From positions 5,407,001 through 5,471,000 of the forward strand of contig NZ_CP039690.1 of the NCBI RefSeq assembly GCF_005144885.1: a stretch of 64,000 nt of DNA, in the 5' to 3' direction. Shown here in pieces: positions 1-8,688 of the stretch. The first letter of the stretch is position 1. Every line of letters begins with the position of its first letter. The stretch is from Phreatobacter stygius (lineage in GTDB: Bacteria; Pseudomonadota; Alphaproteobacteria; Rhizobiales; Phreatobacteraceae). The position numbers and the translations under genes are program-made. The notes below the pieces were generated by a model. That model saw nothing but the letters and a program-made list of their open reading frames with translations, was not told the origin of the DNA and ran no database searches.

Positions 1-115
1 CAGCCGCCTGCTGGGCAGCGCGGCGTCGAGCCCGCTGGTGCGGCTGCGCGGCTCGACCGACCAGGTGACCTTCGGTTTCGGCGCGTCCTATTCCTTCGAC
101 GTCAGGGTGCGCTAG
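1..115 (+). CDS. C-terminal end of a possible outer-membrane beta-barrel protein (partial)
   Basis: Only the last 37 codons are in the window; the gene begins upstream. The frame starting at base 2 reads to a TAG at 113-115. The tail has alternating polar and hydrophobic residues (VTFGFGASYSFDVRVR), the pattern of a final beta-strand of an outer-membrane barrel such as MipA/OmpV or porin-like proteins. It lacks the usual terminal aromatic residue, so the barrel assignment is tentative. A strong hairpin follows 40 bases later, supporting a true gene end here. Confidence 0.45.
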   Translation, partial: SRLLGSAASSPLVRLRGSTDQVTFGFGASYSFDVRVR

Positions 116-155
116 CGGAATTGGGCTGCGTCCCGACGCTTGCCGTCCGCCCGGG

Positions 156-179
156 GGGCGCTGATCGCTCTCAGCGCCC
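156..179. terminator. Bidirectional hairpin between convergent genes
   Basis: The arms GGGCGCTGA (156-164) and TCAGCGCCC (171-179) pair perfectly over 9 bp with a 6-base loop. The hairpin lies between the end of the partial upstream gene and the end of the TetR gene on the other strand. There is no T-tract, so it is a stem of the kind that often separates convergent transcripts rather than a classic intrinsic terminator. Confidence 0.5.
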
Positions 180-185
180 GGCAAC

Positions 186-782
186 CTAATAATACATCAT
201 CTCGGTCAGTTCCCGTTCCAGTTCGCCGCTGGCGAAGGCGGTCGGCCGGGCGAGGGCGGTCGCGGTGATGGTCGCGCCGATGACATTGGGCATCAGGAAG
301 GCGGCGGCCTCGCGGTCGAAGCCGGGGCGCAATTCGTCGCGGTGCCGTTCGAGCGCCTGCCGGGTCACCGTATAGCGGTGCGCATCGGCATTGGCGGCCC
401 CATCCATGGCGCTGAACCGCGGCGCCTCCTGCGCCAGAACCTGATGCAGCGCCAGGTTGCTGCCATGGGCCCTGATCAGCGTCTGCAGGCCGCGCGTCAG
501 AACCACGCGCAGGCCTTGGCCGCATGTCTCGGCCAGGGTTTGCCGGATGTCCGCATGCAGCGCCAGATCGCGCCGGTGCTCCACGGCTCGGACCAGGGCT
601 TCGCGGTTCGGGAAATATTGGTAGAGCGAGCCGATGCTGACCCCGGCGCGCTCGGCGACGCGGGTCGTGGTGGTCCTCGCGAAGCCTTCGGCAACCAGCA
701 GCAACGCGGTGGCATCGAGGATCACATCGACGGTCGACTGCGAGCGCGCCTGGCGCGGCAGTTTGCGAGGGGCGTTCACCAT
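186..782 (-). CDS. TetR/AcrR family transcriptional regulator
   Basis: The protein is about 198 residues, typical for TetR repressors. Near the N terminus is the DNA-binding helix-turn-helix TTTTRVAERAGVSIGSLYQYF, with the SLYQYF recognition-helix pattern and the FPNREAL motif after it. The rest is alpha-helical ligand-binding domain of unrecognised specificity. The ATG at 782 is preferred over an upstream in-frame GTG at 791; neither has a clear ribosome site. The next gene upstream on this strand starts at 2943 and is probably separate, so the regulated target is not evident. Confidence 0.85.
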   Translation of the reverse strand: MVNAPRKLPRQARSQSTVDVILDATALLLVAEGFARTTTTRVAERAGVSIGSLYQYFPNREALVRAVEHRRDLALHADIRQTLAETCGQGLRVVLTRGLQTLIRAHGSNLALHQVLAQEAPRFSAMDGAANADAHRYTVTRQALERHRDELRPGFDREAAAFLMPNVIGATITATALARPTAFASGELERELTEMMYY

Positions 783-876
783 GGAGGGCACCGTCGCGAC
801 ATGTGGTTCTCACCTAAGGGAAATCCATCATGGCGTTGGCAAGGCGGGCAATTTGATGGCGGCCTGCGGGCGGCGT

Positions 877-2943
877 TCAGCTGCAATGGGCTTTCGGCAA
901 GGGCTTGTCCGCAGCCGAGGCGGCCCCGGCGCCGGGACGCTTCGGTTGCCGTCGCAATATCGCCATGGCCTCGGCGGCATCGACCGGCCTGCCGATGAGG
1001 TAGCCCTGCGCTTCGCCGCAGGCATGGGCGCGCAGGAAGCCGAGTTGTTCGGCCGTCTCGACGCCTTCGGCGGTGGTGTCGATGCCGAGATCGGTTGCCA
1101 GCCCGATCACCGATTTGACGATCGCCGCGCTTTGAAGGTCGGTTTTCAGGTCCTGCACGAAGGAGCGGTCGATCTTGATCCGGTGCAGCGGCAGCTTCCG
1201 CAGGTAGCTCAGCGACGAGTAGCCGGTGCCGAAATCGTCGAGGGCAACGCGGATCCCCCCGGCCGACAGCGTCCGGAGGATTTCAAGCGCGGTCTCGTCG
1301 TCCGACAGCAGCACGGTTTCGGTGACCTCGATTTCGAACCGCTCGGGCGCAAGGCCGCTCGCCGCGATCGCCGCCATGATCTGCGCCGCGATCGCCGGTT
1401 CGCGGAACTGCACCGCCGAGACGTTCACCGATATCCGGCTCGGCTGCGGCCAGGCGGCGGCCGTGCGGCAGGCCTCCTCGATCACCCATTCGCCGATCGA
1501 GCGGATCAATCCGGTGGATTCGGCGACCGGAATGAACGCGGTGGGCGGCACGCTGCCGCGGGTCGGATGCTGCCAGCGGAGCAGGGCTTCGAAACCGACG
1601 ATGCGATTGTCGCTGAGTGCGAGGATCGGCTGGTAGACCAGACGAAACTCGCCGCGGTGCAGGGCGTTGCCGAGGTCATGCTGGAGCGCGCGGCGCTCGC
1701 GTGCCAGGGCGTGGTCGCTGACGTCGAAGAAGCGGAACGATCCGCCGCGCGCGCTCTTGGCGTGATAGAGTGCGATATCGGCGCTGCGCAGCAGGTGCGG
1801 CGGCTCGCTGCCGTCGCCGGGCGCGATCGCCACGCCGATGCTGGCGGTGCTGAGCACCTCCTGGCCATCGACATGGAAGGGCTTGGCGAAGGCCTCGACC
1901 ACGCGGCGGGCGACGGCGGCTCCCGCATCCAGGCCTCCAATGCCGGCTGCGATGACGGCGAATTCGTCGCCGCCAAGGCGTGCCAGCGCATCCCGGGGGC
2001 CGGCACAGGCGCGCAGCCGGTCGGCCGCCTGGATCAGGATCTCGTCGCCGACCGTGTGCCCGAGCCGGTCGTTGATCGCCTTGAAGCTGTCGAGGTCGAG
2101 CCAGAGCAGGGTGAACGGCTCGCCGGTGCTGGCCAGCCGCGCGAATGCCGTCTCGACGCTTTCGGTGAAGCCGACGCGATTGGGCAACTGGGTCAGCGGG
2201 TCGCGACGGATCCGTTGCTCGGCATCGAACTGGGCAACCAGGCGGACGGCGTTTTCGATCGCATAGACGAAGACCGTGCGCAGCAGCACGAGGGCATAGA
2301 CGACCAGCAAGGCCGCGACCAGCAGGTAGGTGGCATCGCCGGACCGGCCGATGGCGATCGCCGAGGCGATGAAGATCGGCGCGGTGAAGGCGACGGCGGC
2401 GATCGGGATGCCGCCGAGACCGAAGGCGCCGCCGGCCAGCATGCCGGCGCAGAGGCAGGCAATGACCAGTTGCACGCCGTGGCCGGCGCTGTTGAAGAAC
2501 AAGAGCGGCACCGCCGCCCACAGCCCGCCGAGTGCCAGGGCATAAAGGCTGGCGCGCCGGATGGCCCGTTCGGAAACCGTCCGGGGTTTCGGGCGGCCCT
2601 GGCGGGTGCGTTGCCTGACATGAAGCAGCGCCACCAGGGCGACGACCATTGCGGCCCAGATCAGGGCAAGGCCTTGGTCCGGCGCGCTCCATTGGGCCGC
2701 GAGGAAGATCAGCGCGTTGCAGATATTGGCGATCATGATGCCGCGCGTGTGGCGAAGAACGCCGGCCAGTTGCTCCGCGCGCAACTGCCCCGCGATCGCT
2801 TCGTCGGTCATCGGGCCGCCAAATACCGAGAGATCGCCCGAAACGATCCGTCGAACCTTGCTGAGAAGCACGTCTTGCACGACAGACCCCAGACCGATCT
2901 TCGAATTGCCGGGCCGACGAAGGCGGCGATAGGCATGCGCCAT
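877..2943 (-). CDS. Membrane GGDEF-EAL bifunctional cyclic-di-GMP enzyme
   Basis: The 688-residue protein has about six membrane segments between residues 70 and 227, a GGDEF diguanylate cyclase domain and a C-terminal EAL phosphodiesterase domain. The GGDEF signature is intact (LGGDEF, 324-328). The upstream RxxD product-inhibition site is missing. The EAL domain keeps FEALLRW, NVSAVQ, EVTETVLL, DDFGTGYSSL, KIDRSFV and AEGVET, so both activities look possible; in such hybrids usually one dominates. The membrane part resembles a sensor of MASE type but I cannot name it. A later start at Met45 (2811) is possible because the first 44 residues have no recognisable feature. Confidence 0.9.
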   Translation of the reverse strand: MAHAYRRLRRPGNSKIGLGSVVQDVLLSKVRRIVSGDLSVFGGPMTDEAIAGQLRAEQLAGVLRHTRGIMIANICNALIFLAAQWSAPDQGLALIWAAMVVALVALLHVRQRTRQGRPKPRTVSERAIRRASLYALALGGLWAAVPLLFFNSAGHGVQLVIACLCAGMLAGGAFGLGGIPIAAVAFTAPIFIASAIAIGRSGDATYLLVAALLVVYALVLLRTVFVYAIENAVRLVAQFDAEQRIRRDPLTQLPNRVGFTESVETAFARLASTGEPFTLLWLDLDSFKAINDRLGHTVGDEILIQAADRLRACAGPRDALARLGGDEFAVIAAGIGGLDAGAAVARRVVEAFAKPFHVDGQEVLSTASIGVAIAPGDGSEPPHLLRSADIALYHAKSARGGSFRFFDVSDHALARERRALQHDLGNALHRGEFRLVYQPILALSDNRIVGFEALLRWQHPTRGSVPPTAFIPVAESTGLIRSIGEWVIEEACRTAAAWPQPSRISVNVSAVQFREPAIAAQIMAAIAASGLAPERFEIEVTETVLLSDDETALEILRTLSAGGIRVALDDFGTGYSSLSYLRKLPLHRIKIDRSFVQDLKTDLQSAAIVKSVIGLATDLGIDTTAEGVETAEQLGFLRAHACGEAQGYLIGRPVDAAEAMAILRRQPKRPGAGAASAADKPLPKAHCS

Positions 2944-3118
2944 CGCGCCGAACGTGTTCGCGGCAGGCAGAGGATAAGCAGAGAGACGTCACTGATTTCG
3001 TAACGATGCCGAAAGGTTAGGGCCCACGAGCCAAGCGCCGATGGACTCTGGCCAATGGGCTGATGATACGACATGCACCGTCACGGGTCGCTTGCTCAGA
3101 AGGGTAGTGGCGCGCGCC

Positions 3119-3838
3119 CTACCGCCGGAACCGGAGATCCGACCCTTGCGCGATCCAGCCGGCCTCGATCGCGTCCATGTCGGCATTGCCTGACGGATTG
3201 GCCTTGGTCGGCGACCAGCCCTGCCGGGCCGGCCAGGTGCTGCGCCAGAGCGCGACGAGCCGTTGAAGTTCGCCGAGCGGGTCGGCGTGATCGTCGACGC
3301 GAATGTTCAGATCGGGGAAATCTTCCGTCGTGACGAGCTGCATCGCCGCCGATTGCCGGCCGCGCCGGTCGCCGCCGGCGGCTTCGCCCGCCAGGAGCGC
3401 CACCATCATCCGTTCCGGCAGGGCGAGCGAAACGCCCGCGGCGAAAGTTTCGAAGGTGCGGCCGACGACATTGCCGCCCGCCAGCATATTGCCGGCAACC
3501 GAGACATGGGCGCCGGTTCGTTCGCCCGACCATTCCACGCAGTTGCGTCCGGTCCAGGCGGCGCTGCGACCCCTCGCGTCCACCGCGTGGACCTGGCGCA
3601 AGCCGCGTCCGTCGTCCCGCGCGAGCGCCGCCTCGATCGCCTCGGCCGGCGCCAGGCCGGCAGCCAGGCCGTCGAGCACGGCCGGACCGAGATAGCGGTT
3701 GGTCATCGATTGCGTCGCGACCGCGCCGACACCGGCCCGCACGAACGGGCAGCTTGCCCCGACCGCGAAGGAGCAGGTCGTCACGGCGACGGCAAAGGCG
3801 CCGCTCGCCGGATCATGGGCGACGATCGACCAGGTCAT
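3119..3838 (-). CDS. DUF1028 family protein (Ntn-hydrolase-like fold)
   Basis: The protein opens with MTWSIVAHDPASGAFAVAV and continues with VGAVATQSMTN, the conserved N-terminal pattern of DUF1028. This family is thought to have an N-terminal-nucleophile hydrolase-like fold and is often encoded beside peptide-type ABC transporters. The Met at 3838 is chosen over an in-frame upstream start because it begins exactly at the conserved core and leaves a 17-base gap to the preceding gene. It follows the family-5 binding protein on the same strand and is probably co-transcribed. A second DUF1028 paralogue lies at 18042-18695, also ending an ABC operon. Confidence 0.85.
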   Translation of the reverse strand: MTWSIVAHDPASGAFAVAVTTCSFAVGASCPFVRAGVGAVATQSMTNRYLGPAVLDGLAAGLAPAEAIEAALARDDGRGLRQVHAVDARGRSAAWTGRNCVEWSGERTGAHVSVAGNMLAGGNVVGRTFETFAAGVSLALPERMMVALLAGEAAGGDRRGRQSAAMQLVTTEDFPDLNIRVDDHADPLGELQRLVALWRSTWPARQGWSPTKANPSGNADMDAIEAGWIAQGSDLRFRR

Positions 3839-3855
3839 GTCCAAACCTCGCGGCG

Positions 3856-5478
3856 CTACTTCTTCTCGATGTTCCACAAGGCGAGATTGCCTGCCGGGAA
3901 GACGCCGGTGATGTTGCGGCGGAAGGCCGAGGGCTGGAGATATTGGCCGAGCTGGATATGGGTCGGATAGACGGCCTCGCGCCGCTGCGCCGCCTCGGCC
4001 AGCGCCTTCCGCGCTTCCGGGTCGGTTTCGCGTGCGAAGGCGTCGCGCAGGCGCTCCAGCTCGGCATCGCAGGGCCAGCCGAACGTCGCCCGCTCGCAGC
4101 TTGCATTGAGGAAGGCGGTGGAGACCGGATCGAGCACGTCGATCGAACCCCAGGAGGTCAGGAAAGCGCTCCAGCCGCCAGCGGCCAGCGGCTCCCGCTT
4201 GACCCGGCGCGAGACCAGCGTCTGCCAGTCCATCGCCTGCATGTCGACCCTGAAGCCGGCCCGCTCCATCAGGGCCTTGGCGACGGGCGCGAGATTGGCG
4301 AGCGAGGCGACGTCGGTCGACTGCATCAGGACGACAGGCGTGCCGTCATAGCCGGCCTCCTGCAGCAGCGCCCGGGCCCTGGCGAAATTGCTCTCCAGCT
4401 TGTCCTCGAAACCGGCCGTCGTCTCATAGGGCGAACCGCAGGGGTAGAGCGACAGGCAGGTGCGGAAGAAGCGGGGATCGCCAATGGTCGCCTGCAGGAA
4501 ATCCTGCTGGTTGAACGCATAGGCCACCGCCTGGCGGATGCGCGGGTCGTCGAAGGGCTTGTGCAGCACGTTGAAGCGGAAGGCATATTGCCGGCCCATT
4601 GGGGCGAGCACCGCCATCGCGATGTTGGGGTCCTTCTCGATCAGCGGCAAGAGGTCGTGCGGCGGCGCCTCGACCATGTCGATCTCGCCCTGCAGCAGGG
4701 CGTTCACCTGGGTCTGGGCGTCGGGCAGCCAGATCCACTCGACGCGATCGACGTGCACCACCTTAGCGCCGGCCATGCCTGACGGTGGCTCGGCCCTGGG
4801 CCGGTAGCGCGGGTTGCGGACATAGACCGCCCGCTCGCCCGGCCTCCAGGCGTCGCGCACGAAGATGAACGGGCCGGACCCGGTGCTGTCAGAGATCTGC
4901 GTGTTGGGGTCGGTTTCGGCGACCCGTTTCGGCATGATGAACAGCACGTTGGACGAGGGCTTGCCGAGCGTCGACAGCACCAGGCCATAGGGTTCCTTCA
5001 GGCGCAGGATGAAGGTCCTGGCATCGACCGCGCGAAGCTCTGATGTCACGGCCATGAGCTTCTGCGCCAGACCGTCGCGGGCGCCCCAGCGGCGGATCGA
5101 GGCGACGCAGTCCTCGGCCGTGACCGGCTGGCCGTCATGCCATTCCAACCCGTCGCGCAAGGTGAAGGTGAAGGTCAGCTTGTCGTCGCTGACGGTCCAG
5201 CGCTCGACCATCTGGGGCTGCACGGCAAGCTTTTCGTCGACCGCGAACAGCGTGTCGTAGATCATGAAGCCATGGTGGGTGGTGATCAGCGCGGTGGTCC
5301 AGACCGGATCGATGATCTTCAGGTCGGAATGCAGCGCCACCCGCAATATCGTTTCCGCCGCGGCGCTGCGCGGCGTCGCGCCGGGCAGCGCGCCCGTCAG
5401 GGCGGTGATGAAAGTCGCGGCCGCGACCGCTCGAAAAAGACCGCGGACCGCTCGTGCCCCCCAGCCGACGATGTTCAT
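3856..5478 (-). CDS. ABC transporter substrate-binding protein, family 5 (peptide/nickel type)
   Basis: This 540-residue protein has an N-terminal signal peptide with cleavage near the AAAE at about residue 41, followed by the family-5 solute-binding pattern (LHSDLKIIDPVWTT, DGLEWHDGQPVTAEDCVASIRRW, QAVAYAFNQQDFLQ). Members bind oligopeptides, nickel chelates or glutathione in the periplasm; the ligand here cannot be deduced. No permease or ATPase genes adjoin it: downstream is only the DUF1028 gene, and 160 bp upstream is an insertion sequence. It is therefore an orphan binding protein in this window, perhaps working with permeases elsewhere. Confidence 0.9.
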   Translation of the reverse strand: MNIVGWGARAVRGLFRAVAAATFITALTGALPGATPRSAAAETILRVALHSDLKIIDPVWTTALITTHHGFMIYDTLFAVDEKLAVQPQMVERWTVSDDKLTFTFTLRDGLEWHDGQPVTAEDCVASIRRWGARDGLAQKLMAVTSELRAVDARTFILRLKEPYGLVLSTLGKPSSNVLFIMPKRVAETDPNTQISDSTGSGPFIFVRDAWRPGERAVYVRNPRYRPRAEPPSGMAGAKVVHVDRVEWIWLPDAQTQVNALLQGEIDMVEAPPHDLLPLIEKDPNIAMAVLAPMGRQYAFRFNVLHKPFDDPRIRQAVAYAFNQQDFLQATIGDPRFFRTCLSLYPCGSPYETTAGFEDKLESNFARARALLQEAGYDGTPVVLMQSTDVASLANLAPVAKALMERAGFRVDMQAMDWQTLVSRRVKREPLAAGGWSAFLTSWGSIDVLDPVSTAFLNASCERATFGWPCDAELERLRDAFARETDPEARKALAEAAQRREAVYPTHIQLGQYLQPSAFRRNITGVFPAGNLALWNIEKK

Positions 5479-5630
5479 GTGCGCCTCACCCCGCCCGACC
5501 GGTTCGTCAGCCCGCAGCTTGCGAGAACGAACGCGGCATTCCCCTCAGGAGATCGAGGGAGAACGATAGCAGAGGCGGCGGGTGGTGCAACGCGACGCGA
5601 GCGACGAGGGGGCTCCGAAAAATACCCTCT

Positions 5631-5639
5631 CCCGTCGGG
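5631..5639. repeat. Target-site duplication, left copy
   Basis: CCCGTCGGG directly abuts the left end of the insertion sequence and is repeated at 7061-7069 on the other side. With the flanking CCCTCT (left) and AGAGGG (right) it reconstructs the interrupted host palindrome. Confidence 0.85.
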
Positions 5640-7060
5640 CTACTAGATTCACACATCTTTTGCCTGGGCGAGAGCGTCCCATCCCTGCTTGGCATCGTAG
5701 AAGGATAGCCAGCCCTGTAGCATGACCATCGGGCCAGGCTTGCCGTAATATCCGGTCCAGCCACCGAGCCTTGCGCAAACCCAGGCGGCAAAGGCGAGCG
5801 AGCCCTTGGGGTGTGGATTCTTCTGCCGCTGGGTCTTGCCCTCCAGCTTGGCCGAGAGCGCCTCGAGCAAGGGCTGATCTTCCGGCTGGAAGGCATCGGT
5901 GAGCGGCCTGAGCGGGGTCTGAGGCGATGCGCCGTCACGAGCATGGACGAGTTGCTGGACGCTGACCGCGGCCACCAGCGCTGCCATGACCAGCTTGAGA
6001 CGGGGCACATCCTCGGCGATGCGCAGGCCTTCGATGTCGTAGCCCTGGGTCTTCAGGGTGCGGAACAACTGCTCGATGGCCCAACGACGCCGGTAGAGCT
6101 CGGCCACCGCCAGGGCTTCGGTGATGTCGCGGACCGCGCGCGAGATCAAGAGCCGCCAGTGAACCGCCGGCTCGCCCGCCGGTGGATCGACTTCGCGGAT
6201 ATCGACCAGCGTCATGCCGACGCTCGCCGGCAGGGCCTCAAGTCCTGGTGTGCCGGCCTTGGGACGTGCCAATTGCGCCGCCATGAAGCGGACCGCCAGT
6301 CGCGCCTGGCGCGCCTTGCGGCCGGGCTTGGCCGGCAGGTCCAGCAGGGTCCGGCCGGCCTCAGGCAAGGCATCCACGGTGGCAAACAGCAGACCGCCAT
6401 CGCCGAGGCTGCGATCTTGGGCCGCCCTGACCAGAAGCTCGATGTCCTTCGGGCGTCGTGCAAAGGCCTCGAAGATATCGCCCTCGCGATCGGCGATCAC
6501 CGTCACGCTACGAGCCAGCGCCCCGATCCTGGCCGCGTCTTCGCCCCCTTCCAGCCAGCGCCGGCTCTCTTTCGCCGCCAATGGGCGGGATTTCCGCTCC
6601 CCACGCAAGCCTTTGTCGCGGCTCATGAATTGAGCATGCGCCAACCCCAGGATGGCGCCGTCCTCGGCATCCACCGCGATCATCGCATGCAACATAAGCC
6701 CACCGCCGCCGCTCGACTTGATGCTGGTGGTGTCCTGGATCGCCAGCACCGGCCGGCCGATACACCGTTCCGCCGTGCGCTCTTGCGCCGTCGCCGCCAT
6801 CTCTTCGACCGTCACCGCCGGATTGCGCAGCAAACGGGTCAGGCGCATCTCGCCTCGCCGGTTGCCGCCCAGCGGCCGAATCCGAATCCCACGACCACCC
6901 CACTCGACCAGCCGGCGGTGCAAAAAGACCCCCCTTTTTCCAGCCGGCGGTCGCCAAACCGCCCCAGCCCATGCTCCTGCATCTGCTTCCTCCCGCTATC
7001 TGCGGATCAAGGAATCAGAGCCGCATCCTCCTCGCAACCCACGATGTGTGAATGTCGTAG
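5640..7060 (-). mobile_element. IS4-family (IS50/Tn5-like group) insertion sequence, 1421 bp
   Basis: The ends are imperfect inverted repeats, 16 of 18 matching: CTACTAGATTCACACATC at 5640-5657 and, read inward from 7060, CTACGACATTCACACATC. The 9-base sequence CCCGTCGGG directly flanks both ends (5631-5639 and 7061-7069), the target-duplication length known for IS4/IS50-type elements. Joining the flanks and removing one copy restores CCCTCTCCCGTCGGGAGAGGG, an almost perfect palindrome, so the element jumped into an intergenic palindromic repeat. It carries one transposase gene, whose stop codon lies inside the left inverted repeat. Confidence 0.88.
5649..6982 (-). CDS. IS4-family DDE transposase, reading frame split by a -1 shift
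   Basis: The main frame encodes the transposase catalytic core: AIQDTTS (first Asp), VIADREGDIFE (second Asp) and YRRRWAIEQLFRTLK (Glu), the DDE and YREK-like signature of the Tn5/IS50 group. That frame lacks a convincing ATG. An ATG at 6982, preceded by GGGAGGA at good spacing, starts MQEHGLGRFGDRRLEKGG, which looks like the family N terminus, but its frame runs into a stop after about 45 codons. Joining the two needs a -1 shift at A5G6 (6939-6929 on this strand). This could be programmed slippage, an inactivating mutation or a homopolymer sequencing error. Confidence 0.8.
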
Positions 7061-7069
7061 CCCGTCGGG
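7061..7069. repeat. Target-site duplication, right copy
   Basis: CCCGTCGGG, the direct copy of 5631-5639, begins immediately outside the right inverted repeat of the insertion sequence and is followed by AGAGGG, the other arm of the host palindrome. Confidence 0.85.
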
Positions 7070-7098
7070 AGAGGGCTGGTGCCTTGGTGCGGCCCGCC

Positions 7099-8433
7099 TC
7101 AGCCGGGGCCGGCACCTTGGGTGTTCACATAGACCGCATAGATCGACTGGCTCGCGGCCATGAACAGCCGGTTCCGTTTCGGCCCGCCGAAACAGACATT
7201 GCCGCAGATCTCCGGCAGGCGGATGCGGCCGATCAGCTTGCCCTCGGGGTTCCACACGGTGACACCACTATAGCCGACCGACCGGCCGGCATTGCTGGAG
7301 GCCCAGAGATTGCCGTCGACGTCGCAGCGCAGCCCGTCCGGCCCGCATTTCACCCGGTCCACCATGCAGTCGGTGAACTGCTTGCCGTTCGACAGCTTGT
7401 TGTCGGCGCCGACATCAAAGACATGGATGTCGCCCTTGCCGCCGGGGCCCTGGTCGCCGGGACCCTTGCCGGTCGAGGCGACATAGAGCTTCTTGAAGTC
7501 GGGCGAGAAGCAAAGCCCGTTCGGGTCGGGCACTTGGCTTTCGGTGACGACCAGGTCGATCCGGCCGCTCGGATCGATGCGGTAACAATTGGTCGGCAAT
7601 TCGCGCCGCCATTCGCCGATGCCGGCCGGCTGGCCGAGCTTCGGGTTGAGCCGGCGATTGGCATTGCTCGGACCGCCCGGAGCATCCGGCGCGCCCTCGT
7701 AGAGCTGGCCGCCATAAGGCGGATCGGTGAACCAATAGCTGCCGTCGGGATGGGCGACGACGTCGTTGGGCGAATTCAGCCGCTTGCCGTCGAAGGCTGC
7801 GGCCAGCACGGTGACCGAGCCGTCGAGCTCGTAGCGCACGACGCGGCGCATCAGATGTTCGCAGGACAGCTGGCGGCCCTGGAAATCGAAGGAATTGCCG
7901 TTCGAATTGTTCGAAGGCTGGCGCATCACGCTGACATGGCCGTCGTCTTCGAGCCAGCGCAGTTGCCGGTTGTTCGGAATGTCGCTCCAGACCAGATAGC
8001 GGCCTTGCGCATTCCAGGCCGGACCCTCGGCCCAGAGCGCGCCGGTCCACAGCCGCTGGATGGCGCTGTTCGGCTGGGCGTAGCCGTCGAATACCGGGTC
8101 GACCGAGAGAATGTCCGGATCGGTGAAATAGGTGGTCGGCGCGCCGCCGGGGCTGAAATCGCGCGGTGGCGTGGTGATGGTGCTGGGCGGCGCCACCGGG
8201 GCCGGAGCCTGGGCAAAGGCCGGTCCGGCGCCAAGGGCGACCGCGCCGAGACCGGCGACCGCGCCGAGACCGGCGACCGCGCCGAGACCGGCGACCGCGC
8301 CGAGACCGGCGACCGCGCCGAGACCGGCGACCGCGCGGAGCAGGGCGCGCCGCGAGGCGGCCGGGGCATCCGGTTCCTGGGCCGAACCGGGCAGGCGCGG
8401 CGTTTCCTGGAGGCTGGTTCGTTCTGCAATCAT
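7099..8433 (-). CDS. SMP-30/gluconolactonase/LRE-like family protein with Tat signal
   Basis: The protein is about 444 residues and belongs to the six-bladed beta-propeller lactonases of the gluconolactonase/SMP-30 type: WAEGPAWNAQGRYLVWSD, NSPNDVVAHPDGSYWFTDP and VPDPNGLCFSPDFKKLYV are family hallmarks with the metal-binding Glu, Asn and Asp. A twin-arginine motif SRRALLR at about residues 27-33 precedes an unusually repetitive hydrophobic stretch (AVAGLG repeated five times) and an AFA cleavage site, indicating Tat export to the periplasm. The Met at 8433 (MIAERTSLQE) is chosen because the longer frame upstream has no family features. The substrate is unknown; it probably hydrolyses a sugar-acid or other lactone. 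Confidence 0.85.
   Translation of the reverse strand: MIAERTSLQETPRLPGSAQEPDAPAASRRALLRAVAGLGAVAGLGAVAGLGAVAGLGAVAGLGAVALGAGPAFAQAPAPVAPPSTITTPPRDFSPGGAPTTYFTDPDILSVDPVFDGYAQPNSAIQRLWTGALWAEGPAWNAQGRYLVWSDIPNNRQLRWLEDDGHVSVMRQPSNNSNGNSFDFQGRQLSCEHLMRRVVRYELDGSVTVLAAAFDGKRLNSPNDVVAHPDGSYWFTDPPYGGQLYEGAPDAPGGPSNANRRLNPKLGQPAGIGEWRRELPTNCYRIDPSGRIDLVVTESQVPDPNGLCFSPDFKKLYVASTGKGPGDQGPGGKGDIHVFDVGADNKLSNGKQFTDCMVDRVKCGPDGLRCDVDGNLWASSNAGRSVGYSGVTVWNPEGKLIGRIRLPEICGNVCFGGPKRNRLFMAASQSIYAVYVNTQGAGPG
8237..8337. repeat. 18-bp tandem repeat, five full copies, within the Tat signal
   Basis: The unit GCGACCGCGCCGAGACCG is repeated perfectly five times from 8237 to 8326, followed by a partial sixth copy. 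On the coding strand it encodes AVAGLG per unit, extending the hydrophobic core of the gluconolactonase-like protein's signal peptide in steps of six residues without changing the frame. Perfect identity between copies suggests recent expansion by slippage. Confidence 0.95.
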
Positions 8434-8688
8434 GGTCAGCACCCTTCTGATGGAGCCCTTGGATCGGGCCAGTGGTGGAGAGCCGGTGAATGACGTCGAA
8501 CAGAGCTTGCTGGGTCGTCCCGCCATCGCGGCATCCTCATCAGGGATGGCGGGTGCCGCCGGAGGGCGACGGGGGACCCTACGCCCGAGCGCGCGAGCTG
8601 GCAGCCCCGGATTCGCATCGCAGGGACGCGACGGCGCGCTCGGCCCCCTGCACGTCCGGTCGCTGGCGTCGACCGCGACGCCGCCGGA

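Noticed and set aside
634-3003. A 789-codon open frame on the plus strand
   Set aside because: It is antisense to the GGDEF/EAL gene and its translation has no family motifs; long antisense frames are expected in high-GC DNA.
5811-7163. A 450-codon plus-strand frame across the insertion sequence
   Set aside because: It is antisense to the transposase with no recognisable motif.
8237-8337. Regular repeats as a possible CRISPR-like array
   Set aside because: The units are contiguous with no spacers and encode an in-frame signal-peptide repeat.
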